This document shows, piece by piece, positions 1 through 9,297 of a DNA stretch of 35,034 bases. Position numbers and translations under genes: made by a program. The notes under the pieces are model-generated. The model saw nothing but the letters and a program-made list of their open reading frames with translations. It was not told where the DNA came from and made no database searches. This DNA is from Pseudomonadota bacterium (GTDB taxonomy: Bacteria; Pseudomonadota; Alphaproteobacteria; Caulobacterales; Caulobacteraceae), in NCBI GenBank assembly GCA_023451375.1, contig JAEXZS010000018.1, positions 1-35,034 of the forward strand. Direction: 5' to 3'. Position 1 is the first letter of the stretch; every line of letters starts with the position of its first letter.

Positions 1-1351
<1,351 letters not shown>

Positions 1352-1423
1352 ATTCAGTTCGTCTCCGGTCGAGGAGGTGATCAGGCCCCTCGACGAAAAT
1401 ACAATGCCTGGCGGTGCGTAAGG

Positions 1424-3283
1424 TTACGTGCCCGCGCTGTCTTCCCATATCGTCCCGGCTTTGATCGCACGGCGAAGCGCATCCCGCTCGGCCTTGAGCC
1501 GGCGAAACGCCTCATCCTGCCCCGGCACATCGCGCGCCTGGGCCAAGGCGTCCTCCAACGCCGCCACGCGGGTTGAAGCGTCAAACGCCTGCGACCATCG
1601 GACCCTTGCCTCGGCGAGGGGCGCATTTGCGGCCAGGAATGGCGCGCCGGACTTCGCCGCCGCCTTCTCGACCTCGCGCACTAAGGCATCGTGACCCGAT
1701 TGCGCCAGATGGCGACGCATGGCCGCGGAGTCAAGGGATTGTCCAGACAGGCGAAGTCGAACCAGCTCTTGCGCCAGGCCATCCAGCGCCTTGTCGCCGA
1801 AACCGTGAGAGGCGATCGCCTCCAGATGGTCGTCCATCCGCTCGGGATCATCGATGGCGCCGTGGGCCAGGGCGGCGGGCACCGGCTCTATGGCGCGGAA
1901 CAGCGACTGCATCGCCTGGGCGCCCTCGATGGTCTGCCCCAGCTTGGGCGGCGGACCGAAGCGCCCCCGCCCCTGCCCAGGCGTCCAGGGCGGACGAGCC
2001 GGAGCGCGTGGAAACAAGGCGTCGAACCGCTCGAACAGATCTCGCCGATACTGTTCGGCCAGATCGCGATCCTGGATAGCGGAGGCGGCGTTGCGCAGCC
2101 GCGCCTTGAACCCCGCCTTGCGTTCCGGCGTGTCCAGCGGCTCAACGTCCTGTTCACGGCGGAACAGCACCTCAACGAAGGCATGGGTTTCGGACAGGGC
2201 CTGGCGCAGGGCAGGCGCGCCCTTGTCCCGCAGGATGTCGTCGGGATCCTGCCCTCCGCTCAGCAGCGAGAAGCGGAACGACCGTCCCGCCTTCAGCAGC
2301 GGCAGCGACCGTTCTATGGCGCGGTAGGCGGCGCGGAGGCCCGCCGCGTCGCCGTCGAAACACAGCACCGGCTCCGACGACACCCGCCATAGCCGCTCCA
2401 TCTGCTCTTCCGTCAGGGCGGTGCCCATCGGCGCCACGGCGGGCAGCCCGGCGCGCTGGCAGGCGATGACGTCCATATAGCCTTCGACCACGATGACGGC
2501 CTGGTCGTTCTTGCTCTCGGCGCCCAGGATGCGCCGCGCCTCGGGCAGGCCGTAGAGGGTGGCGCCCTTGTGGAAGAGCGGGCTTTCGGGACCGTTCAGA
2601 TACTTCGCCCGATCGTCCGGATTCATCGCCCGGCCGCCGAAGCTGACGATGCGGCCGCGCGCGTCCAGGATGGGGAACATCAGCCGGTCCCGGAACCGGT
2701 CATAGGGTTGCCCCCCGCTCTCGGGCGAGATCAGCAGGCCGGCCTCGACCAGTTCGGACGGCTTGGCGCCGCGCTGGATCAGCGCCTGTTTCAGCCCCTC
2801 GCGGTCATTGGGCGCATAGCCCAGGCCGAACCGCTCCCACTGGTCCTCCGGCAAGCCGCGCTTGTCGAGATATTCGCGCGCCGCCTTGCCCGGCGTGCGG
2901 CGCAGATTGGCGGCGAACCATTTCTGGGCCAGGTCCATCCAGTCGGAGAGGCCCTGGCGCTTCTGCTCGCGCTCGGCCGCCTGCGGATCCTCTGCCGGCA
3001 GCTGCATCCCGGCCTCGCCGGCCAGGCGCTGCACCGCCTCGACGAAGCTCAGTCGCTCGGTCTCCTGCAGGAAGGAGATGATGTCCCCGTGCTTGCCGGA
3101 CGAGAAGTCGTGGAAGAAGCCTTTGTCGTCGTTGACGAAGAAGGACGGCGACTTCTCCTTCGAGAAGGGCGACAGGCCGACGTATTCGCGTCCCTGGCGC
3201 TTGAGCTTCACCGTCCGCCCGATCACGTCGGACGGGCGAAGGCGGGCCTTCAGTTCGTCGATGAAGCGTTCGTCGAAGCGCAC
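1424..3283 (-). CDS. dnaG: DNA primase DnaG
   Basis: DnaG makes the RNA primers for chromosomal replication, working with the DnaB helicase. The 619-residue product has the N-terminal primase fold (RPSDVIGRTVKLKRQGREY), a TOPRIM core with VVEGYMDVIACQ and CFDGDAAG acidic motifs that bind catalytic metals, and a C-terminal helicase-interacting region. An oddity is seen in the zinc-binding domain. Where the family normally has CPFH and YHCFGCG, this protein reads SPFS (38-41) and HDFSSG (58-63), so the four ligand positions are Ser38, Ser41, Asp59 and Ser62. The surrounding fold residues (EKSPSF, GKHGD) are retained, so this is not a sequencing frameshift. The gene precedes rpoD on the same strand, and its start at 3283 faces the divergent patatin gene 79 bases away. 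Confidence 0.97.
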   Translation of the reverse strand: MRFDERFIDELKARLRPSDVIGRTVKLKRQGREYVGLSPFSKEKSPSFFVNDDKGFFHDFSSGKHGDIISFLQETERLSFVEAVQRLAGEAGMQLPAEDPQAAEREQKRQGLSDWMDLAQKWFAANLRRTPGKAAREYLDKRGLPEDQWERFGLGYAPNDREGLKQALIQRGAKPSELVEAGLLISPESGGQPYDRFRDRLMFPILDARGRIVSFGGRAMNPDDRAKYLNGPESPLFHKGATLYGLPEARRILGAESKNDQAVIVVEGYMDVIACQRAGLPAVAPMGTALTEEQMERLWRVSSEPVLCFDGDAAGLRAAYRAIERSLPLLKAGRSFRFSLLSGGQDPDDILRDKGAPALRQALSETHAFVEVLFRREQDVEPLDTPERKAGFKARLRNAASAIQDRDLAEQYRRDLFERFDALFPRAPARPPWTPGQGRGRFGPPPKLGQTIEGAQAMQSLFRAIEPVPAALAHGAIDDPERMDDHLEAIASHGFGDKALDGLAQELVRLRLSGQSLDSAAMRRHLAQSGHDALVREVEKAAAKSGAPFLAANAPLAEARVRWSQAFDASTRVAALEDALAQARDVPGQDEAFRRLKAERDALRRAIKAGTIWEDSAGT

Positions 3284-3362
3284 CGCTGATCCTTAGCCCC
3301 GAGGCACGTCGCGCGCCACACGCCGTCTTGCCGGTTCTGCCGCTTCGCGCCAAAGGTTTCTT

Positions 3363-4574
3363 ATGGAAACGCGCCGTTCGCCCCACGCCTTCCTCGTCCT
3401 TGCGCTGCTGGTCGCGCTGACCGCCTGTCAGACCCTGCCGCGTCCCGGCTTCACCCAGGAGGAGTTGGCGGCGGCCAGCCCGCCTTTCCGATACGACTTC
3501 TCCAACGACGCGGCCCGCAGCCGGTTCGAGGCCGACACGCGGCGAGCGGGACAGGCGCCGGCCGACGGCCGGTTCGACCTGCTGGCCTTGTCAGGGGGCG
3601 GGGCCAACGGCGCCTTCGGGGCGGGGATAATGACCGCCTGGGACGACCAGCCGGCCTTCGAGGTGGTGACCGGCGTCTCCACCGGGGCGCTGATCGCGCC
3701 CTTCGTCTTCGCCGGCCGATCGTTCGATCCCGCCCTGACGCGCGCCTACACCAGCGGGCAGACCGAGGGCCTGCTGAAGTCGCGCGGGCTGCTGGCGCTG
3801 TTCCTGCCGGGCGTGTTCAATCCCGCCCCTCTGCGCGACCTGGTGCTGGACAACGTCGACGACGCCCTGCTGCGGGCCGTGGCGGCCGAACACGCCAGGG
3901 GCCGGCGCCTCTATGTCGCGACCACCAGCCTGGACACCCAGACGCAGATCGTCTGGGACATGGGCGCCCTGGCCACACAGGATGACGTCCAGTCCCGCCT
4001 GCTGTTCGTCAATGTGCTGATCGCCTCCGCCAGCATTCCGGGCGCTTTTCCGCCGGTGCCGCTGACCTATGAGCACGCCGGTCGCGAGGTCAGCGAAGTC
4101 CACGTCGACGGCGGCACCGTCGCGAATTTCCTGGTCGCGCCCGAGCCGCTGCTGCTGACCGACAACCTGGGTTCCGGCGGCGAAGGGCGGATCTGGGTCC
4201 TGATCAACGGCAAGCCCGATCCCAAATTCCAGGTGGCGACCCTAAGCCCGGCGCGTATCGCCGCGCGCAGCTTCGACACCATGATGAAGGCCATCACCCG
4301 CTCGGACCTGGCCTCCACGGCGCAGTTCGCGCGCGCCAACGGCATGACGATGAATGTCGCCATGATCGGCGCCGACGTCGAGGAGGACAGCCTGGATTTC
4401 GGACGCGAGAACATGCTCCGGCTCTATCAGGCCGGCCAGCAGGCCATGCGGGATGGCAAGGCCTGGCGCACCGTCATCGACGAAGAGGGGAAGGCCTCGC
4501 CCATTCTGGCCCCGGGAACTCAGAGTTCCAGCAGTGACGCCGTTGCGGCGGAAACAGCGCCCGATCAAGACTGA
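3363..4574 (+). CDS. patatin-like phospholipase lipoprotein
   Basis: This is a predicted lipid acyl hydrolase of the patatin family, anchored as a lipoprotein. The 403-residue product starts with a charged n-region, a hydrophobic stretch and the lipobox LTAC (Cys22), predicting lipid modification after export. The patatin domain follows: the oxyanion-hole glycine loop SGGGANGAFGAG (about 77-88), the nucleophile elbow GVSTG with Ser106, and the catalytic Asp249 in HVDGGTVANF. The Ser-Asp dyad therefore appears intact. Related lipoproteins are common in Proteobacteria, and substrate and physiological role are unknown. It stands alone, divergent from dnaG, and a long-stem hairpin lies just after its stop codon. 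Family assignment is firm; the exact function is not known. Confidence 0.9.
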   Translation: METRRSPHAFLVLALLVALTACQTLPRPGFTQEELAAASPPFRYDFSNDAARSRFEADTRRAGQAPADGRFDLLALSGGGANGAFGAGIMTAWDDQPAFEVVTGVSTGALIAPFVFAGRSFDPALTRAYTSGQTEGLLKSRGLLALFLPGVFNPAPLRDLVLDNVDDALLRAVAAEHARGRRLYVATTSLDTQTQIVWDMGALATQDDVQSRLLFVNVLIASASIPGAFPPVPLTYEHAGREVSEVHVDGGTVANFLVAPEPLLLTDNLGSGGEGRIWVLINGKPDPKFQVATLSPARIAARSFDTMMKAITRSDLASTAQFARANGMTMNVAMIGADVEEDSLDFGRENMLRLYQAGQQAMRDGKAWRTVIDEEGKASPILAPGTQSSSSDAVAAETAPDQD

Positions 4575-4586
4575 GGAGGACGATCA

Positions 4587-4628
4587 GGCGGTTCGTCCGG
4601 ACATCCCCCGATCTCCGAACGAACCGCC
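4587..4628. repeat. long-stem inverted repeat after the patatin gene
   Basis: A 10-base arm GGCGGTTCGT (4587-4596) is matched by ACGAACCGCC (4619-4628). The stem continues inward, after one mismatch, with CGGA/TCCG. There is no run of T after it on either strand, so it is not a textbook intrinsic terminator. It sits 12 bases past the patatin stop and may act as a 3' stabilising hairpin or a weak terminator. The rest of the gap (4629-4791) shows nothing recognisable. Confidence 0.6.
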
Positions 4629-4791
4629 GCATCGCAGAAGGCGTAAGCCGCCGCGTCCCCCAACGCTTTGGCTAACGAAGTCCTAACGCCTCGCGGACCC
4701 GCATCTGACTGCGGGAGCCGCCATCTGTCGAGAGGGTTGCGGGGCCGCCGTCAAGAAATTGGGCGACACTGTGGCTTTCACGCCGCGTCGA

Positions 4792-5625
4792 TCAACCGGC
4801 TGGGGAATATAGGCCGAACGGCACCACCTTGTTGTCACCGTCGTGCCCGATGTCGGCGGGGCCCAGGTATGGGATGCCGGAGCGTTCGCACCAGAAGCGC
4901 ACGATTTCCTCGGGCGTCTGACCGAAGTCCGGGTCGTTGGGCGTCACGTCCGAGACCCGCCCCAGACGGATGCCCGCGACACGACGGATCGAAGCCTGGC
5001 CCGTCAGGTGGAACATCATCCGATCCACTCGGTACAGGGCCTCAGAGACCTCCTCCAGCATCAGCACGTGGCCGGTCAGGTCCGGCTCCAGCGCCGTGCC
5101 CACCAGCTGGTCGATGATCGACAGGTTGAAGGCCACAGCCGGGCGCCGATCGGTCAGCAGCGACGGCTCCAAAGAGGCGGGGTCGCTCCTGAGGAACCAG
5201 TTCAGCGCGCGATACGCCGCCTCGTCGTGGCGCACGGCGTCCGAAGCCATCGGCCCGTGCGCCAGGTGCGGAAAGCCGGCCTTGTAGAGGAGCGCCAGCA
5301 GGCTGCCCGCGTCGGAATAACCCATGTACTTCTTCTTGCGGGCGACGGCGGTGAGGCGGGGCAGGACCGCCTCGGCGATGCGGCAGGCGCCGTAGCCGCC
5401 GCGGCCGAACCAGACCGCGTCCAGGCGGGGATCGTTGGCGAACTCCACGAACGCGTCCGCGCGCGCCGCGTCGTCGCCGGCGAAATGGCCGGACTTCGCG
5501 AAGCTGGAGGGATGGAAGACGACCGAGACGGAGCGGTCGGGAAAGTGGGCCGCCATCCAGGCGTCCACCGCGTGAGCGCGTTCCTTGGAAAAGCGCGAGC
5601 TGGCGACGACGACGCCGATCTTCAT
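4792..5625 (-). CDS. LD-carboxypeptidase, peptidase family S66
   Basis: This family removes the terminal D-alanine from murein tetrapeptide in the cytoplasm, a step of peptidoglycan recycling; one branch (MccF) instead cleaves microcin C. The 277-residue protein has no signal peptide. It shows the S66 landmarks in order: FGRGGYG (74-79), the nucleophile motif MGYSD with Ser104, HGPMASD, NLSIIDQLVGT (168-177), LEEVSE with Glu191/192, and IGHDGDNKVVPFG with His261. The Ser-Glu-His triad is therefore visible. The gene is divergent from a MurC/Mpl-like ligase with only 70 bases between starts. That context favours a recycling LdcA role over MccF-type immunity, which is an inference. Confidence 0.9.
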   Translation of the reverse strand: MKIGVVVASSRFSKERAHAVDAWMAAHFPDRSVSVVFHPSSFAKSGHFAGDDAARADAFVEFANDPRLDAVWFGRGGYGACRIAEAVLPRLTAVARKKKYMGYSDAGSLLALLYKAGFPHLAHGPMASDAVRHDEAAYRALNWFLRSDPASLEPSLLTDRRPAVAFNLSIIDQLVGTALEPDLTGHVLMLEEVSEALYRVDRMMFHLTGQASIRRVAGIRLGRVSDVTPNDPDFGQTPEEIVRFWCERSGIPYLGPADIGHDGDNKVVPFGLYSPAG

Positions 5626-5695
5626 GACAAGTTCCGCTGGCTCCCGGCGCCGCCCGTGCTAGTCAGGCGCGTCCTGTCCTCCCGGTTTCGGCGCC

Positions 5696-7099
5696 ATGAA
5701 TCAAGACTACTTCTTCTGCGGCATCGGCGGCTCGGGCATGCTGCCCCTGGCCCTCATCGTCCAGGCGGGCGGGAACCGGGTGGCGGGGTCGGACAGGGCG
5801 CTGGACCAGGGCCGGACGCCCGAGAAGTTCGACTGGCTGCGCGCCCGCGGCTTGACGCTGCATCCGCAGGACGGATCGGGCGTGATCCGGCCCGAGCAGA
5901 TCGTGGTGGCGACCGGCGCGGTGGAGGAGACGGTGCCGGACATCGGCGCGGGCCGGCGCGTTGGAGCCACCATCAAGAGCCGTCCCGAGCTGCTCAGCGA
6001 ACTGTTCAACGCCGCCGAAACCTCGGTGGGCGTGGCGGGCACCAGCGGCAAGTCCACCATCACCGGCATGGTCGCCTGGATCCTCTGCCGCGTGGACCGC
6101 CAGCCCACGGTGATGAACGGCGCGGTCATGCGGAACTTCGTCGACGCCGACCATCCCTTCGCCAGCGCCCTGATCGGCGATCCCGGCCTGTTCGTGTCGG
6201 AAGTGGACGAGTCCGACGGCTCCATCGCGCGCTACGACCCAACCGTGGCGGTGGTGTCGAATATCTCGCTGGATCACAAGTCGATGGAGGAGCTGCGAGA
6301 GCTGTTCGGCGGCTACGTCGGCCGGGCGCGGACGGCCGTTCTGAACCTGGACAATCCCGAGACGGCGGCGCTGGCCCAGACCCTGCCGCCCGGCAAGGCG
6401 ATCACCTTCGGCCTCGGAGAAGAGGCGGCGGACCTGTCGGCCCACGACCTGCAGCCCACGCCCGCCGGAATGCGCTTCCGCCTGCTCGAAAGCTGTCATG
6501 AGCATGACGTGGTCCTGAACGTTCCGGGCGCGCACAACGTCGCCAACGCCCTGGCGGCGCTGGGCGCGGTCAAGGCTCTGGGCGTGCCCACGGCCGACGC
6601 GGTCATGGCGCTGGAGAGCTTCTCCGGCATACGGCGCCGGCTGGAGGTGGTGGGGACGGCCAACGACATCACCGTCATCGACGACTTCGCCCACAATCCC
6701 GACAAGATCGCCGCCACGCTGAAGACGCTGCACGCCTTCCCCGGCCGCCTGCTGATCCTGTTCCAGCCGCACGGTTTCAGCCCGCTGCGGCTGATGAAGG
6801 ACGAGTTCATCGACGGCTTCGTGGGCCTGATGCGCGATGAGGACGTGCTGCTGATGCCGGAGCCGGTCTACTACGGCGGCACGACCGATCGCAGCGTCGG
6901 ATCTGAGGACATCGCCTCAGGCATCCGCGCCGCCGGCCGGAACGCCGAAGCCCTGCCCGAGCGCGCTGCGTGCGGCGACCGCATCGTGGAGATGGCCCAG
7001 CCCGGCGACCGGGTGGTCGTCATGGGCGCCCGCGACGACACCCTGTCGACCTTCGCCGCCGATCTGCTGACGCGACTGGGTCACTCCACCGGCCGATAG
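5696..7099 (+). CDS. Mur ligase family protein, MurC/Mpl-like (probable murein tripeptide recycling ligase)
   Basis: This is an ATP-dependent Mur ligase of 467 residues. The N-terminal nucleotide-sugar-binding domain begins with a GIGGSGM loop (9-15). The central domain has the P-loop GTSGKST (115-121), SEVDESDGS and NISLDHKSMEE, and the C-terminal domain has GIRRRLEVVG and DDFAHNPDKI. Both MurC (adds L-Ala to UDP-MurNAc) and Mpl (adds recovered tripeptide) have this architecture. The P-loop has Ser where Mpl and MurC usually have His (GTHGKT). The divergent LD-carboxypeptidase makes tripeptide, which is the substrate Mpl would use, so a recycling role is the best inference. The true biosynthetic murC would be expected in a dcw cluster elsewhere. 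Its 3' end overlaps the convergent GH16 gene by 19 bases. Confidence 0.8.
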   Translation: MNQDYFFCGIGGSGMLPLALIVQAGGNRVAGSDRALDQGRTPEKFDWLRARGLTLHPQDGSGVIRPEQIVVATGAVEETVPDIGAGRRVGATIKSRPELLSELFNAAETSVGVAGTSGKSTITGMVAWILCRVDRQPTVMNGAVMRNFVDADHPFASALIGDPGLFVSEVDESDGSIARYDPTVAVVSNISLDHKSMEELRELFGGYVGRARTAVLNLDNPETAALAQTLPPGKAITFGLGEEAADLSAHDLQPTPAGMRFRLLESCHEHDVVLNVPGAHNVANALAALGAVKALGVPTADAVMALESFSGIRRRLEVVGTANDITVIDDFAHNPDKIAATLKTLHAFPGRLLILFQPHGFSPLRLMKDEFIDGFVGLMRDEDVLLMPEPVYYGGTTDRSVGSEDIASGIRAAGRNAEALPERAACGDRIVEMAQPGDRVVVMGARDDTLSTFAADLLTRLGHSTGR

Positions 7100-7881
7100 A
7101 CGCGGACATAGTCAACCTCCATCCGCTGCGGCAGGGCCGCGTCGTCGATCCCTTCCGCCCCGCCCCAGAAGCCGCCTACGGCGATGTTCAGGATCAGGTG
7201 GAAGGGCGCGTCGAACGGCCAGGTCGCATTCGTTCCCGCCCCGTCGTTGGCGAAGCGATGGAAGGGCGCGTCGTCGATAAGGAAGACGATCTCTCGCGGG
7301 GTCCAACGCAGCTGATAGCGGTGGAAGGCCGTGCAGGCGTCGGGAACCTGGGACGCCGCCGTGCTCTGGGTCGCCTTGATGTGGTTGTAGGCTTCAGTGT
7401 GGATCGAGGCGTGGACCACGCCCGGGCGATGGCCGACATGTTCCATGATGTCGATCTCGCCGCCGGCGGGCCATCCTGCGCCTGCGTCCTGCGGCAGCAT
7501 CCAGATCGCCGGCCAGGTCCCGCGTCCGCACGGCAGTTTGGCGCGGGTCTCGAAGAACCCCTCGCTCCAGGCGGCCTTGGAGAGCATCCGCGCCGAGGTG
7601 TAGGCCTGCCCGCCCCAGTCAGCCGGGGCCGGGTCCAAGGCCTCACGGCGCGCCTCTATGACCAGGACGCCGTCCTCGACGCGGGCGTTCTCAGGACGGT
7701 CGGCGGAATAGTACTGCGCCTCGTCGTTGTACCAGCCGGTGCGATTGGCATGGGTGTCGTAGGTCCACTTCGAGGCGTCGGGCAAGCCGTCGCGGTCGAA
7801 CTCGTCGGACCAGGCCAGGACGTGGCCGGGGGGCGCCTCGGGTGCGGTCGCCAGGGCCGCCGCCAGCAGCATGGATAGCAT
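7081..7881 (-). CDS. secreted glycoside hydrolase family 16 (beta-glucanase-like)
   Basis: GH16 enzymes hydrolyse beta-1,3/1,4 glucans or algal galactans with retention of configuration. The 266-residue product has a short signal peptide (MLSMLLAAALATA) and then the GH16 beta-sandwich: WSDEFD near residue 24, the aromatic WYNDEAQYY region (50-58), RGTWPAIWMLP (120-130), and the active-site signature GEIDIMEHVG. In that signature Glu142 is the expected nucleophile, Asp144 the helper and Glu147 the acid/base. The catalytic residues are intact. Laminarin or another beta-1,3-glucan is the commonest substrate of this subgroup, but specificity cannot be read from sequence here. It is convergent with, and overlaps, the Mur ligase gene, and stands 54 bases downstream of the reductase operon on the same strand. 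Confidence 0.88.
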   Translation of the reverse strand: MLSMLLAAALATAPEAPPGHVLAWSDEFDRDGLPDASKWTYDTHANRTGWYNDEAQYYSADRPENARVEDGVLVIEARREALDPAPADWGGQAYTSARMLSKAAWSEGFFETRAKLPCGRGTWPAIWMLPQDAGAGWPAGGEIDIMEHVGHRPGVVHASIHTEAYNHIKATQSTAASQVPDACTAFHRYQLRWTPREIVFLIDDAPFHRFANDGAGTNATWPFDAPFHLILNIAVGGFWGGAEGIDDAALPQRMEVDYVRVYRPVE

Positions 7882-7935
7882 CGGTTCCTCCCTCGTTCGG
7901 CCATTGATGGCAGGAAGGCCCGACGGGCGGCAGCC

Positions 7936-9297
7936 CTAATAGACGTCGCGGCGGTAACGACCGGTTTCGAGCAGCTCAAGCAGGGCGTCCGCGCCCAGGG
8001 CCTGCTCCAGCGTGGCATGTACGCCCTGGGACATGCCTTCAAGGCTGCCGCAGACCAGAACGACCGCGCCGCGCGTCACCCAGGCGCGGATGTCTTCGGC
8101 ATTGGCGGCGACCAGGTCCTGGACATAGCGTCCGTCGCCGGCGTCGCGGGAGAAGCAGCGATCCAGCCGCGTCAACACGCCGGAGGCCAGCCAGGCCTGG
8201 AGATCAGCGTCGAAGAAGGCGTCATGCGCGCGGGTTCGCTCGCCGAACAAAAGCCAGGCGCCGCCCCCGGGCGTTATCCGGGCCTTCAGATGCGCCCGCA
8301 GGCCGGCCAAGCCGGTGCCGTTGCCGATCAGGATCAACGGCGTTTCACTAGCCGGGCCATGAAAGCTGCGGTTCGCGCGCACGCGCAGACCGATCTCCTC
8401 GCCCAACACTAGATCCTGCGTCAGCCAGCCGGACGCCAGACCGGGTGTGCCGTCCGGGTGACGCAGCAGGCGGATCAGGAACTCCAGCCGGCCGTCGGAC
8501 GGCAGCGAGGCGATGGAATATTCACGCGATCCCGGCGCCCCGCCGTCTCGCGCCGGCAAGCCGATTTCGGCGATGTCGCCCGCCGACCAGTCCGGCAAGG
8601 CGGCGACCGGCTCGAAGGTCAGGTGATACGCCTCGCCGCCGGGCCCGCCTGGATTGACCAGGGTTCGCTCGACCAGTCGCCACGGCTCATAGGCGGGCGG
8701 GGTCCAGTCGGGGGCGGCGAGGACGCCGGTGATCTGGTTCAACTGGTGCTGCCAGTGGCGGATGGCGCCGGCGTCGCCGTCGTCCACCTCGACCAGGTCG
8801 AACAGGGGCTCGGCGCTTGAGCGGCGCAGCCAGCCGTCGACGGCATGGCCGAAGCCGCAGAACTGGCCGTACTCACGATCGCCCAGCGCTAACAGGCCGT
8901 AGCGCAGACTTTCGAGCTCCGCCGGCGCCGCCATCATCCGGCGCACGAAGCGGGCGGCGGCGTCGGGCGGGTCGCCTTCTCCGGTGGTGGAGACAATCAG
9001 CAGGGCTCGATCGGCGCTCTTCAAAGTCTCCAGGTCCAGGTCGGCGAAGGACAGAACCCGCGCGCCGATCCCGCCTTCGCCCAGCGCCTTCGCCGTCATC
9101 CAGGCCAGCTCCTCGCCAAAGCCGGTCTGGCTGGCGAAGGCGACCAGCACGCCCTCCCCCTCCCCCGCCCAGGCCTTGGAACGGGCGCGCGCCGCCGCCT
9201 TCGCCCGGCGTTCGCGCCAGACGACCAGGGCGATCAGGACGAGCCAGAGCGCGACGGCCCCGGCGGCCCACAGCCAGCGGATCGGATCGCCCGTCAC
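7936..9297 (-). CDS. membrane-anchored diflavin reductase (flavodoxin-FNR, CysJ-like)
   Basis: This is a 453-residue NAD(P)H-dependent diflavin reductase. A single N-terminal transmembrane helix (about 7-27) is followed by the basic stretch RERRAKAAARAR, which places the catalytic part in the cytoplasm. An FMN-binding flavodoxin domain comes next (ASQTGFGEELA, STTGEGDPPDA, ALGDREYGQFCGFG), then a ferredoxin-reductase module with the FAD motif REYSIASL, the nucleotide-binding motif IGNGTGLAGLRAH, VCGSLEGM, and the C-terminal YRRDVY. It resembles sulfite reductase alpha subunits and the reductase half of PepSY-diflavin fusions. Its start codon overlaps the apbE stop in an ATGA arrangement, so it is probably co-translated. 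In context it would feed electrons to the membrane PepSY protein and then the periplasmic flavoprotein; that flow is inferred. Confidence 0.88.
   Translation of the reverse strand: MTGDPIRWLWAAGAVALWLVLIALVVWRERRAKAAARARSKAWAGEGEGVLVAFASQTGFGEELAWMTAKALGEGGIGARVLSFADLDLETLKSADRALLIVSTTGEGDPPDAAARFVRRMMAAPAELESLRYGLLALGDREYGQFCGFGHAVDGWLRRSSAEPLFDLVEVDDGDAGAIRHWQHQLNQITGVLAAPDWTPPAYEPWRLVERTLVNPGGPGGEAYHLTFEPVAALPDWSAGDIAEIGLPARDGGAPGSREYSIASLPSDGRLEFLIRLLRHPDGTPGLASGWLTQDLVLGEEIGLRVRANRSFHGPASETPLILIGNGTGLAGLRAHLKARITPGGGAWLLFGERTRAHDAFFDADLQAWLASGVLTRLDRCFSRDAGDGRYVQDLVAANAEDIRAWVTRGAVVLVCGSLEGMSQGVHATLEQALGADALLELLETGRYRRDVY

Noticed and set aside
4843..6501. 552-codon plus-strand frame across the LD-carboxypeptidase and Mur ligase
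   Set aside because: It is antisense to one gene and out of frame with the other, both of which have intact catalytic motifs.
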